Shown here: piece after piece, positions 7,550-13,340 of the stretch
How positions within the stretch are numbered: position 1 is the stretch's first letter
Layout: the number at the start of each line of letters is the position of its first letter
Origin: Lachnospiraceae bacterium
GTDB taxonomy: Bacteria > Bacillota > Clostridia > Lachnospirales > Lachnospiraceae
Length of the DNA: 20,527 nt
Reading direction: 5' to 3'
NCBI GenBank assembly: GCA_900754855.1
Contig: CAAEEI010000212.1
Coordinates: 1-20,527, forward strand
Program-made: the position numbers and the translations under genes
Notes under the pieces: model-generated
Databases searched by the model: none
What the model was told of the DNA's origin: nothing
What the model saw: only the letters and a program-made list of their open reading frames with translations

Positions 7550-8913
7550 CAATATTCTCCTTTCTCTGACAACGCCCCGTCGCAGGCAGCGAAGAAATGC
7601 TGTACTCCCCTGTACCCGAAGGGTTGTATATCCTCACTCCATTCCACATGCACAGCCGAAGGATGATAATAGGCGGCATCTTTCCCGATGGTAATATCGG
7701 CATAGTTTTCACTGCATCCATAATAGAGCATCGTTGGTTCCAGATTGGAGTAGATTTTGGTTTCCGGACTTAGCTGTGCGATTTTTTCCAGATACAAAAA
7801 GTCTCCCTCTCCGATACTGGCAAAGATTTCTCCCACAGCGAAACCATAGCGCAGCAGGGCTAACGCCAGTTCAAAGGCATTGGCATTGCATCCTTCCCCG
7901 ATGGAAAAGACCAGACGGGGATATTTTTCTTTAAATCGGTCAATGGCTTTTTCTGTTTCTTCATACCACGGACGGTCATCCACCGTTCCCCCCACAGCCG
8001 CCGCAAATAAGGCGTATTGTTTCTTTATCTTATCAATCTGATACACTCTTGTCAGTTCAATGGACGGAATATCCAGACGTTTACGGATGTCTGCCGCCGC
8101 ATACCGGGCTTCAGGGTCTAAAACCAGATTAAAGTTTGCCTCTGCCATATCCATATATTCCTCAAAAGTCCTGCAGCGGGAGATTTCCCGAATCGTTTTT
8201 ATGCCCAGCTGCCGAAGAAGGGGATAAAGCTCGCTGTCCTCTTCCAGCGGAGCAAAATGTCCCAGCAAATTCACCGATGTGCTCTTCTTTTTCCGTGGTT
8301 CCAGAAGAGAATAGAGAGATTGCCGGACATGAACCATCGGAGGCTTTCGCCCTTCTCTGGTTAAGGCATACATATAGCAGGGCAGCACCGGTATCCCGGC
8401 TTTTTCCTGCGCCTTTTTACATACCCGCTCCATATCGGTACCCAAAAGAGCATCCACGCAGGTAATGCAGATCATAACCACCGAGGGTTTTTGGGCCGTT
8501 GTTTCACAGATTTCCTGTACGGCCTGCGGAATTTTCTTCAGATGCCTTCCCGTGACAATATCGGTTTCATCCATCATAAGATAAAAGAAACGGTCGCTGT
8601 ATCCGCCCAGTTCACTCAAAATCGTTGTATTTCGCCCGCAGCATCCCGGCGCCACCAGAAGCATCACCGACCCCGGTATGGCCAGTCCTGCGCGTTTTAC
8701 GCCAAATCCCTGCGCCCCTGGTGAATTAAAAGCAAGGGTTGCCGGAGAACTGTAGATCAGATGGCGGTTAATGATCATCTCCGGCGCCAGATGTTCTTTT
8801 CCTGCCCGAACCAGTTCCTCTGCAATCAGAAAAAACGCCTGTTCCCTATTTTCTTTTTCCGGTCTTGTTTCCCGACCATCTGTACATGGCTGTATATTGT
8901 TTAGATTTTCCAT
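7549..8913 (-). CDS. NifD/NifE-like component 1 subunit (D1)
   Basis: A 454-residue protein of the nitrogenase component 1 superfamily. The start at 8913 follows AAGGAAGG and lies 30 bases after the H1 stop. Cys91-Cys92 in VAPGCCGRN and Cys152 in ITCVDALLGTD match two NifD P-cluster ligand positions; the first NifD Cys motif is replaced by NSPGAQG (63-69). My motif alignment puts LDPEAR...RLDIP (265-283) over the NifD segment that holds FeMo-co Cys275, and no Cys is present there. PFGYRGVQHF (431-440) covers NifD His442 with Arg435 in its place. SIGEGCNANAFELA (337-350) contains another Cys, Cys342, of unknown role. The protein therefore keeps a redox-cluster site but not a FeMo-co site. With H1 and K1 it forms a plausible ATP-driven reductase; the substrate is not evident. 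Confidence 0.88.
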   Translation of the reverse strand: MENLNNIQPCTDGRETRPEKENREQAFFLIAEELVRAGKEHLAPEMIINRHLIYSSPATLAFNSPGAQGFGVKRAGLAIPGSVMLLVAPGCCGRNTTILSELGGYSDRFFYLMMDETDIVTGRHLKKIPQAVQEICETTAQKPSVVMICITCVDALLGTDMERVCKKAQEKAGIPVLPCYMYALTREGRKPPMVHVRQSLYSLLEPRKKKSTSVNLLGHFAPLEEDSELYPLLRQLGIKTIREISRCRTFEEYMDMAEANFNLVLDPEARYAAADIRKRLDIPSIELTRVYQIDKIKKQYALFAAAVGGTVDDRPWYEETEKAIDRFKEKYPRLVFSIGEGCNANAFELALALLRYGFAVGEIFASIGEGDFLYLEKIAQLSPETKIYSNLEPTMLYYGCSENYADITIGKDAAYYHPSAVHVEWSEDIQPFGYRGVQHFFAACDGALSEKGEY

Positions 8914-8943
8914 CGTTTCCCTTCCTTTCTCTGGCAGTATGTT

Positions 8944-9696
8944 CTATTCGGCTGCCAGTAATTCTTCCGCCAGTTTCAGGAAAGACTGGCTGACCTCCGA
9001 TGCCGGATTTCCCTCTACCACAGTCTTTCCCTGGTCTTCATAATAGGTAATCTCATGGCTTCTTGCGATTTCTCCCACGATAGGCAGCCCTGCCGCGTCG
9101 GCAAATTCCTGTACCTTTTCTTTTTCTTTCTCTACATTTCTGTGGTTCAGCACGATTCCATAAACCTTGGCGTAGCTTCTGTCCTCAAAATTGTTCACGG
9201 CGCTGTTAATGTTATTGGCGGCATAGAGCGCCATTTTTTCGCCTGAGGTTACGATCAGCACCTTGCTGGCATAGCCTTCCCGGATCGGCGCGGCAAATCC
9301 GCCGCAGACCACATCGCCCAGGACATCATAAAGAACCACGTCCGGCTTCCAGGTTTCAAATAATTCCAGATCTTCCAGAAGCTGAAAGGTAGCGATGATT
9401 CCTCTGCCTGCACACCCCAGCCCCGGCGTCGGGCCGCCGGTCTCTATGCAGAGCACGCCGCCGAAACCTTCTTTGGAAATATCGGCAATGGTTTCCGGGT
9501 CTTCATCATACTCTCTCAGGTAATTCATGACCGGCATCGGGGTTTCCCCTCCCAGCAGATTAATGGTGGAATCCGCCTTGGGATCGCAGCCAATCTGAAT
9601 TACTCTTTTTCCCAATGTGGCAAATGCCGCCGCCAGATTACTGGTTATGGTGGATTTTCCAATACCGCCTTTTCCATATACTGCTATTTTTAACAT
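8944..9696 (-). CDS. NifH-like ATP-dependent iron-sulfur reductase, first copy (H1)
   Basis: A 250-residue iron-protein homolog and the first gene of the operon. Motifs are GKGGIGKS (8-15), CDPKADST (37-44), Cys95 in GCAGRG and Cys131 in [11 protein letters not shown] as [4Fe-4S] ligands, and the conserved Arg98 after the first Cys. It is shorter than NifH of true nitrogenases (~275-295), like other group IV or nitrogenase-like NifH proteins. The start has GAGGAG followed by seven T before the ATG, and that ribosome binding site lies inside a possible hairpin (see the leader). By position it should serve D1/K1. It differs from H2 in the region after the switch ([13 protein letters not shown] versus VLLRHGRSMETVL), as expected if each reductase is matched to its own partner. 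Confidence 0.92.
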   Translation of the reverse strand: MLKIAVYGKGGIGKSTITSNLAAAFATLGKRVIQIGCDPKADSTINLLGGETPMPVMNYLREYDEDPETIADISKEGFGGVLCIETGGPTPGLGCAGRGIIATFQLLEDLELFETWKPDVVLYDVLGDVVCGGFAAPIREGYASKVLIVTSGEKMALYAANNINSAVNNFEDRSYAKVYGIVLNHRNVEKEKEKVQEFADAAGLPIVGEIARSHEITYYEDQGKTVVEGNPASEVSQSFLKLAEELLAAE

Positions 9697-9744
9697 AAAA
9701 AAACTCCTCTGTTTTCTGCTCTGGACAGCAAAAAAACAGCGGAG
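9697..9744 (-). terminator. Terminator-like hairpin overlapping the H1 ribosome binding site
   Basis: On the minus strand CTCCGCTGTTTT (9744-9733) pairs with AAAACAGAGGAG (9715-9704), 11 of 12 pairs with one G-A mismatch, around a 17-nt loop. Seven T follow at once (9703-9697), and then the H1 ATG. It has the form of an intrinsic terminator, and its 3' arm also contains the GAGGAG Shine-Dalgarno. If it forms, it would block transcription, translation or both. Its loop (9732-9716) holds the 3' arm of the longer leader stem, so the two structures should compete. Confidence 0.55.
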
Positions 9745-9802
9745 ATCTCTGCCATATTTTTTGTCTCAACTATTCCGGCTCGGTATTCCTTGCTGTCAGA
9801 GC
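9718..9802 (-). promoter_or_regulatory. Candidate structured leader (riboswitch-like) of the nitrogenase-like/hyp operon
   Basis: On the minus strand GCTCTGACAGCAA (9802-9790) is complementary to TTGCTGTCCAGAGC (9731-9718): 13 base pairs with a single bulged C. It closes a 58-nt internal segment. The 3' arm sits in the loop of the terminator-like hairpin at 9697-9744, the usual design of a riboswitch or attenuator with mutually exclusive folds. I do not recognise the internal sequence as any named riboswitch class. It contains a near-palindrome at 9739-9752. Seen: the complementarity. Inferred: regulation. Confidence 0.45.
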
Positions 9803-9836
9803 TGATGATTTTTCTTGTTTATTTTTCTTTACGACA

Positions 9837-9865
9837 AGAATAACATAAACTCATCTTCAACACAA
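9837..9865 (-). promoter_or_regulatory. Promoter of the nitrogenase-like/hyp operon
   Basis: On the minus strand a -35 TTGTGT (9865-9860) and a -10 TATTCT (9842-9837) are 17 bases apart, with an extended -10 TG one base before the hexamer. Initiation near 9830 would give a leader of about 130 nt before the H1 ATG. No other gene lies between, and no comparable promoter is evident within the ten-gene run. Confidence 0.5.
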
Positions 9866-9882
9866 TAAAAAATGCAAATCAT

Positions 9883-9895
9883 AATAAGAATTATT
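9883..9895. promoter_or_regulatory. Short AT-rich dyad between the divergent promoters
   Basis: AATAA-GAA-TTATT is a 5-bp-arm inverted repeat lying upstream of the -35 elements of both divergent promoters (9860-9865 minus, 9906-9911 plus). It could be an operator for a shared regulator; it is loosely Fur/PerR-like in base content but does not match those consensus sequences well. In AT-rich DNA such a short dyad can arise by chance. Confidence 0.2.
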
Positions 9896-9905
9896 CCTGT
9901 TTTTG

Positions 9906-9934
9906 TTGCAGAATTTTCCATTTTCTGTTATAAT
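9906..9934 (+). promoter_or_regulatory. Promoter of the flavoprotein-rubredoxin gene
   Basis: TTGCAG (9906-9911), a 17-base spacer, and a perfect TATAAT (9929-9934) preceded by an extended TG (9926-9927). The expected start is near 9941, giving a leader of about 60 nt. An AAGGAG at 9951 is too far from any start to be used for translation of the gene at 10001. Confidence 0.75.
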
Positions 9935-10000
9935 CAATGCAAAATAATCAAAGGAGTATCGTCTCAGACGAAACCCATCATGCCAAAGGAGGTAATGTCA

Positions 10001-10615
10001 ATGAACAACACCGTAATGTTTTCTTTAAGCTATGGTCTGTACGTTGTTACGGCCAGAGAAGGATACCGGGATAACGGCTGCATCACCAACACCGCAGCAC
10101 AGGTAACCGATACCCCTAACCGGATTTCTCTTACCGTAAACAAGTCCAATTATACCCATGATATGATCATGCGTTCCGGCACTTTTAACGTATCCATCCT
10201 TTCGGAAAAAGCTACGTTTGCTACCTTTAAACATTTTGGATTCCAGAGCGGCCGCGACGTCAATAAATTTGCAGACTATTCTGCCTGCAAGCGGGCAGCC
10301 AACGGCATCTATTACATTACTGAAGGAACCAACGGCTACATCAGCGCCAAAGTTGTTCAGACGGTTGACCTGGGCACACACACCATGTTTATCGCGGAAG
10401 TGACCGATGGCGAGGTATTAAGTAACGATCCATCCACCACCTACTCCTATTATCAGGCCAACATCAAACCAAAACCGGCAGCTCCGGCTTCCGAAAAGAC
10501 CACCTGGGTATGCCAGATCTGTGGTTATGTTTATGAGGGAGAAGAACTCCCGGCTGATTTCATCTGCCCATGGTGCAAGCATGGCGCTGCTGATTTCAAA
10601 AAAGTTGTTTCCTAA
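10001..10615 (+). CDS. hrb: Flavin reductase-rubredoxin fusion (high molecular weight rubredoxin)
   Basis: A 204-residue two-domain redox protein. Residues 1-155 are an FMN-binding flavin reductase-like split-barrel domain (NGCITNTAAQV at 25-35, RISLTVNKSNYTHDMI, FNVSILSE). Residues 167-204 are a rubredoxin domain with iron ligands Cys171/Cys174 (CQICGYVYEGE) and Cys189/Cys192 (CPWCKHGAADFKKV). The family moves electrons from NAD(P)H-linked flavin to partners such as the flavodiiron protein FprA, in oxygen or nitric oxide defence. I chose the ATG at 10001 because AAAGGAGG ends 8 bases before it; in-frame ATGs at 9980 and 9995 are badly spaced, and a frame open from 9872 crosses the promoter. 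It is divergent from the nitrogenase-like operon, so it may supply or protect that system, but this is inference only. Confidence 0.88.
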   Translation: MNNTVMFSLSYGLYVVTAREGYRDNGCITNTAAQVTDTPNRISLTVNKSNYTHDMIMRSGTFNVSILSEKATFATFKHFGFQSGRDVNKFADYSACKRAANGIYYITEGTNGYISAKVVQTVDLGTHTMFIAEVTDGEVLSNDPSTTYSYYQANIKPKPAAPASEKTTWVCQICGYVYEGEELPADFICPWCKHGAADFKKVVS

Positions 10616-10662
10616 GCTTCTTGCACATTTTCATAGAATATAGTAAACTATGGTATATATGC

Positions 10663-10688
10663 CCGCTGCGGGGACTTTCCCGCAGCGG
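10663..10688 (+). terminator. Hairpin terminator after the flavoprotein-rubredoxin gene
   Basis: CCGCTGCGGG (10663-10672) and CCCGCAGCGG (10679-10688) form a perfect 10-bp GC-rich stem with a 6-nt loop, 47 bases after the stop. The following tract (TCTTACTACTTTA) is only moderately T-rich, so termination may be partial. Alternatively it is in the asnS leader if transcription begins at the weak promoter-like pair TTGCAC (10621) / TAAACT (10644). Confidence 0.6.
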
Positions 10689-10739
10689 TCTTACTACTTT
10701 ACATTAATAAATATAAGATAGAGCAAAGGAGCTTTAAAC

Positions 10740-12131
10740 ATGGAACTGACAGCGATTAAAGAATTATACAGAAACCGTGAGCAGTATTTTGATCAGGAAG
10801 TCACTATCGGCGGCTGGCTGAGAAGTAAACGGGACTCTAAGACTTTTGGTTTCCTCGTGATCAACGATGGAACTTTTTTTGAGCCTTTACAGGTGGTTTA
10901 TTCCGATACCCTCGCCAACTTTAACGAGATTGGCAAATTAAATGTCGGCGCAGCCCTCATTGTCAGGGGAAAACTGGTGGCTACCCCACAGGCAAAACAG
11001 CCTTTTGAAATTCAGGCGGCTGAAGTATGGATCGAAGGCGCTTCCGCACCGGATTACCCTCTGCAGAAAAAACGGCACAGTTTTGAATACCTGCGTACGA
11101 TTTCTCATCTTCGCCCGAGAACCAATACCTTCCAGGCTGTATTCCGGGTACGTTCTCTGATCGCCTATGCGATTCATAAATTTTTCCAGGAGAGAGATTT
11201 CGTCTACGTTCACACTCCGCTGATCACCGGAAGCGACTGTGAGGGCGCAGGCGAAATGTTCCAGGTAACCACCATGGATCTGGCCAATGTTCCAAAAACG
11301 CAGGATGGACAGGTAGATTTCAGTCAGGATTTCTTTAACAAACCGACCAACCTTACGGTAAGCGGTCAGCTCAACGGCGAAATCTATGCCATGGCCTTTA
11401 AAAACATCTATACCTTCGGCCCGACTTTCCGTGCGGAAAATTCCAACACCACAAGACATGCGGCTGAATTCTGGATGATCGAACCGGAGATGGCTTTTGC
11501 CGATCTGGAAGATAATATGCTGCTTGCCGAAAGCATGCTGAAATATATCATTAACTATGTGCTGGAAAATGCACCGGAAGAAATGGATTTCTTCAATCGT
11601 TTTGTGGACAAGGGACTCATTGACCGCCTGAAACATGTGGCTGAATCCGATTTTGCCCGTGTAACTTATACGAAAGCCATCGAAATTCTGAAAAAACATA
11701 ATGACGAGTTTGAATACAAGGTAAGCTGGGGCTGTGATCTGCAGACCGAACATGAGCGTTACCTGACTGAAAAAGAATTTAAACGTCCGGTCTTCGTTAC
11801 CGATTATCCAAAAGAAATCAAAGCTTTCTATATGAAAATGAATGAGGATAACCGTACCGTTGCCGCTATGGACTGTCTTGTTCCCGGCATTGGCGAGATC
11901 ATCGGCGGAAGCCAGCGTGAAGACGACTATGATAAACTGGTTGCCCGTATGAAAGAAATGGGACTGTCCGCAGAAGATTATGATTTCTATCTGGATCTGC
12001 GTAAATACGGTTCTGCGCGACACGCCGGTTTTGGTCTTGGTTTTGAACGCTGCGTTATGTATCTGACCGGTATGGGCAACATCCGCGACGTCATTCCATT
12101 CCCACGAACTGTAAATAACTGTGAACTGTAA
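10740..12131 (+). CDS. asnS: Asparaginyl-tRNA synthetase (class II)
   Basis: A 463-residue AsnRS of normal length. It charges tRNA-Asn with asparagine using ATP, in the cytoplasm. The N-terminal OB-fold anticodon-binding domain covers about 18-105 ([19 protein letters not shown]). The class II catalytic core follows: a motif 1 region around [11 protein letters not shown] (131-141), motif 2 starting [19 protein letters not shown] (230-248), and motif 3 GLGFER (432-437), then the typical [11 protein letters not shown] tail. The ATG has AAAGGAG 8 bases upstream. Codon use appears normal for a highly expressed gene. A weak -10 TATAAG lies at 10712. There is no room for a T-box leader in the 124-base upstream gap. 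It is followed by asnA after 79 bases, on the same strand. Confidence 0.97.
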   Translation: MELTAIKELYRNREQYFDQEVTIGGWLRSKRDSKTFGFLVINDGTFFEPLQVVYSDTLANFNEIGKLNVGAALIVRGKLVATPQAKQPFEIQAAEVWIEGASAPDYPLQKKRHSFEYLRTISHLRPRTNTFQAVFRVRSLIAYAIHKFFQERDFVYVHTPLITGSDCEGAGEMFQVTTMDLANVPKTQDGQVDFSQDFFNKPTNLTVSGQLNGEIYAMAFKNIYTFGPTFRAENSNTTRHAAEFWMIEPEMAFADLEDNMLLAESMLKYIINYVLENAPEEMDFFNRFVDKGLIDRLKHVAESDFARVTYTKAIEILKKHNDEFEYKVSWGCDLQTEHERYLTEKEFKRPVFVTDYPKEIKAFYMKMNEDNRTVAAMDCLVPGIGEIIGGSQREDDYDKLVARMKEMGLSAEDYDFYLDLRKYGSARHAGFGLGFERCVMYLTGMGNIRDVIPFPRTVNNCEL

Positions 12132-12142
12132 ATGCTTTTTGT

Positions 12143-12170
12143 TTTGTCCGGCGACATGTCGCCGGACAAA
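12143..12170. repeat. 28-bp perfect palindrome between asnS and asnA
   Basis: Arms TTTGTCCGGCGA and TCGCCGGACAAA flank a central CATG, forming a perfect 28-bp palindrome. Flanking ATGC (12132-12135) and GCAT (12173-12176) can extend the stem beyond a small bulge. In RNA it would be a very stable tetraloop hairpin 11 bases after the asnS stop. No T tract follows on either strand, so it is not a classical terminator. It may set the relative level of asnA mRNA, stabilise the asnS 3' end, or belong to a dispersed repeat. Confidence 0.75.
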
Positions 12171-12210
12171 GTGCATTCCATGATATAAACAATAAAGAAA
12201 GAGGATTCTT

Positions 12211-13221
12211 ATGAGCGTAATTACTATTCCCGAAGGCTATCGGCCGCTGCTCAATCTGAAAGAAACGCAGATTGCCATCAAGCAGGTTAAAGATTTTTTT
12301 CAGCGGGAGCTGGCTGCCGAGCTAAATTTAAAACGAGTTTCCGCCCCATTATTTGTCTCCCCGGATTCCGGACTTAACGATAACTTAAACGGCGTGGAAC
12401 GCCCGGTAAGTTTTGGCGTCAAAGAACAAAATGACAGTCCTTTTGAAATCGTACATTCTCTGGCCAAATGGAAGAGACTTGCGCTGAAACGATATGGCTT
12501 CAACGTAGGAGAAGGCCTGTATACCGATATGAACGCCATCCGCCGGGATGAAGAAACCGATAATATCCATTCTATTTTTGTCGATCAGTGGGACTGGGAG
12601 AAGATTATCCCGGAAGACGCCCGCAATGAACAGACTCTCCGCGATACCGTCAAGGCGGTTTATGAGGCTTTGCGCATCACGGAAAAATACGTAGCCAATA
12701 AATATGATTACGTGGAATGTTTTCTTCCGGAAGAGATCACCTTTATCACTTCGCAGGAACTTCTTGATCTGTATCCTCATCTGACGGCCAAAGAAAGAGA
12801 ATATGAGATTGTCAAAAAACACGGCGCGGTTTTTCTGATGCAAATCGGAGATCTTCTCTCCAATGGAGAACGCCACGATGGCCGGGCGCCGGATTATGAC
12901 GACTGGCAGTTAAACGGCGATATTCTTGTCTATTATCCTGTTTTGGATATTGCCCTTGAACTTTCTTCCATGGGGATCCGTGTCAACAAAGAAGTACTCT
13001 TAGCGCAGTTAAAAAAAGCCCGCTGTGAAGAACGGGCCAATCTGGCTTTTCAGAGAGATCTTCTTTTGGGCAAATTACCGCAGACCATCGGCGGCGGCAT
13101 TGGCCAGTCCCGCATCTGTATGTTTTTCCTGCGAAAAGCCCACATCGGCGAGATCCAAGTTTCTGTATGGCCCGATGAGATTTATGAACAGGCTGCAGAA
13201 AAAGGCATTACGATTCTTTAG
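12211..13221 (+). CDS. asnA: Aspartate-ammonia ligase (asparagine synthetase A)
   Basis: A 336-residue AsnA, which makes asparagine from aspartate, ammonia and ATP, releasing AMP and diphosphate. It is a class II synthetase-fold enzyme without an anticodon-binding domain. Family motifs are SPDSGLNDNLNG (50-61), FEIVHSLAKWKR (78-89), GLYTDMNAIRRDEE (102-115, ending in the motif 2 region), DQWDWE (125-130), NGERHDGRAPDYDDW (218-232) and GGGIGQSR (294-301, motif 3). The length is normal for the family. AAAGAGG lies 8 bases before the ATG. It follows asnS on the same strand, so the cell makes asparagine and loads it on tRNA from one locus. The strong hairpin between the two genes could uncouple their levels. 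A strong terminator lies 30 bases after the stop. Confidence 0.97.
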   Translation: MSVITIPEGYRPLLNLKETQIAIKQVKDFFQRELAAELNLKRVSAPLFVSPDSGLNDNLNGVERPVSFGVKEQNDSPFEIVHSLAKWKRLALKRYGFNVGEGLYTDMNAIRRDEETDNIHSIFVDQWDWEKIIPEDARNEQTLRDTVKAVYEALRITEKYVANKYDYVECFLPEEITFITSQELLDLYPHLTAKEREYEIVKKHGAVFLMQIGDLLSNGERHDGRAPDYDDWQLNGDILVYYPVLDIALELSSMGIRVNKEVLLAQLKKARCEERANLAFQRDLLLGKLPQTIGGGIGQSRICMFFLRKAHIGEIQVSVWPDEIYEQAAEKGITIL

Positions 13222-13251
13222 CCGCACCTGTTTTTCCCAGGGCGGCAAAAA

Positions 13252-13303
13252 ACCGGGCAGAAGAAAAGATGGCGTCATCTTTTCCTTCTGCCCGGTCTTT
13301 TTT
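13252..13303. terminator. Bidirectional intrinsic terminator between asnA and the PAS/GGDEF/EAL gene
   Basis: A stem of about 20 bp (one bulge) from ACCGGGCAGAAG (13252-13263) to CTTCTGCCCGGT (13285-13296), continued inward by AAAAGATG/CATCTTTT. CTTTTTT follows on the plus strand, and six A (13247-13252) before it give a T tract on the minus strand. It therefore ends both asnA and the convergent minus-strand gene. A second short stem (CCGGAAAA 13306-13313 with TTTTCCGG 13325-13332) lies just right of it. Confidence 0.92.
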
Positions 13304-13340
13304 ATCCGGAAAACCACCGGACGCTTTTCCGGCTTTCGTC

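Noticed and set aside
6437..9696. A true molybdenum nitrogenase (nifHDK)
   Set aside because: D1 has no Cys or His at the FeMo-co positions, K1 is far shorter than NifK and lacks P-cluster ligands, and no nifB, nifE or nifN context was seen.
9739..9752. A near-palindromic repressor site (GCGGAGATCTCTGC)
   Set aside because: It lies about 80 bases downstream of the promoter in the transcribed leader and overlaps the terminator-like arm, so its symmetry is better explained as part of RNA structure or chance.
10616..10739. A T-box leader controlling asnS
   Set aside because: The gap is only 124 bases; there is no room for a specifier loop and T-box bulge, and the hairpin there fits a terminator of the preceding gene.
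10938..12176. A 412-codon minus-strand open frame
   Set aside because: It lies antisense to asnS, whose motifs are complete; the frame is phenylalanine- and isoleucine-rich shadow sequence with no ribosome binding site or family motif.
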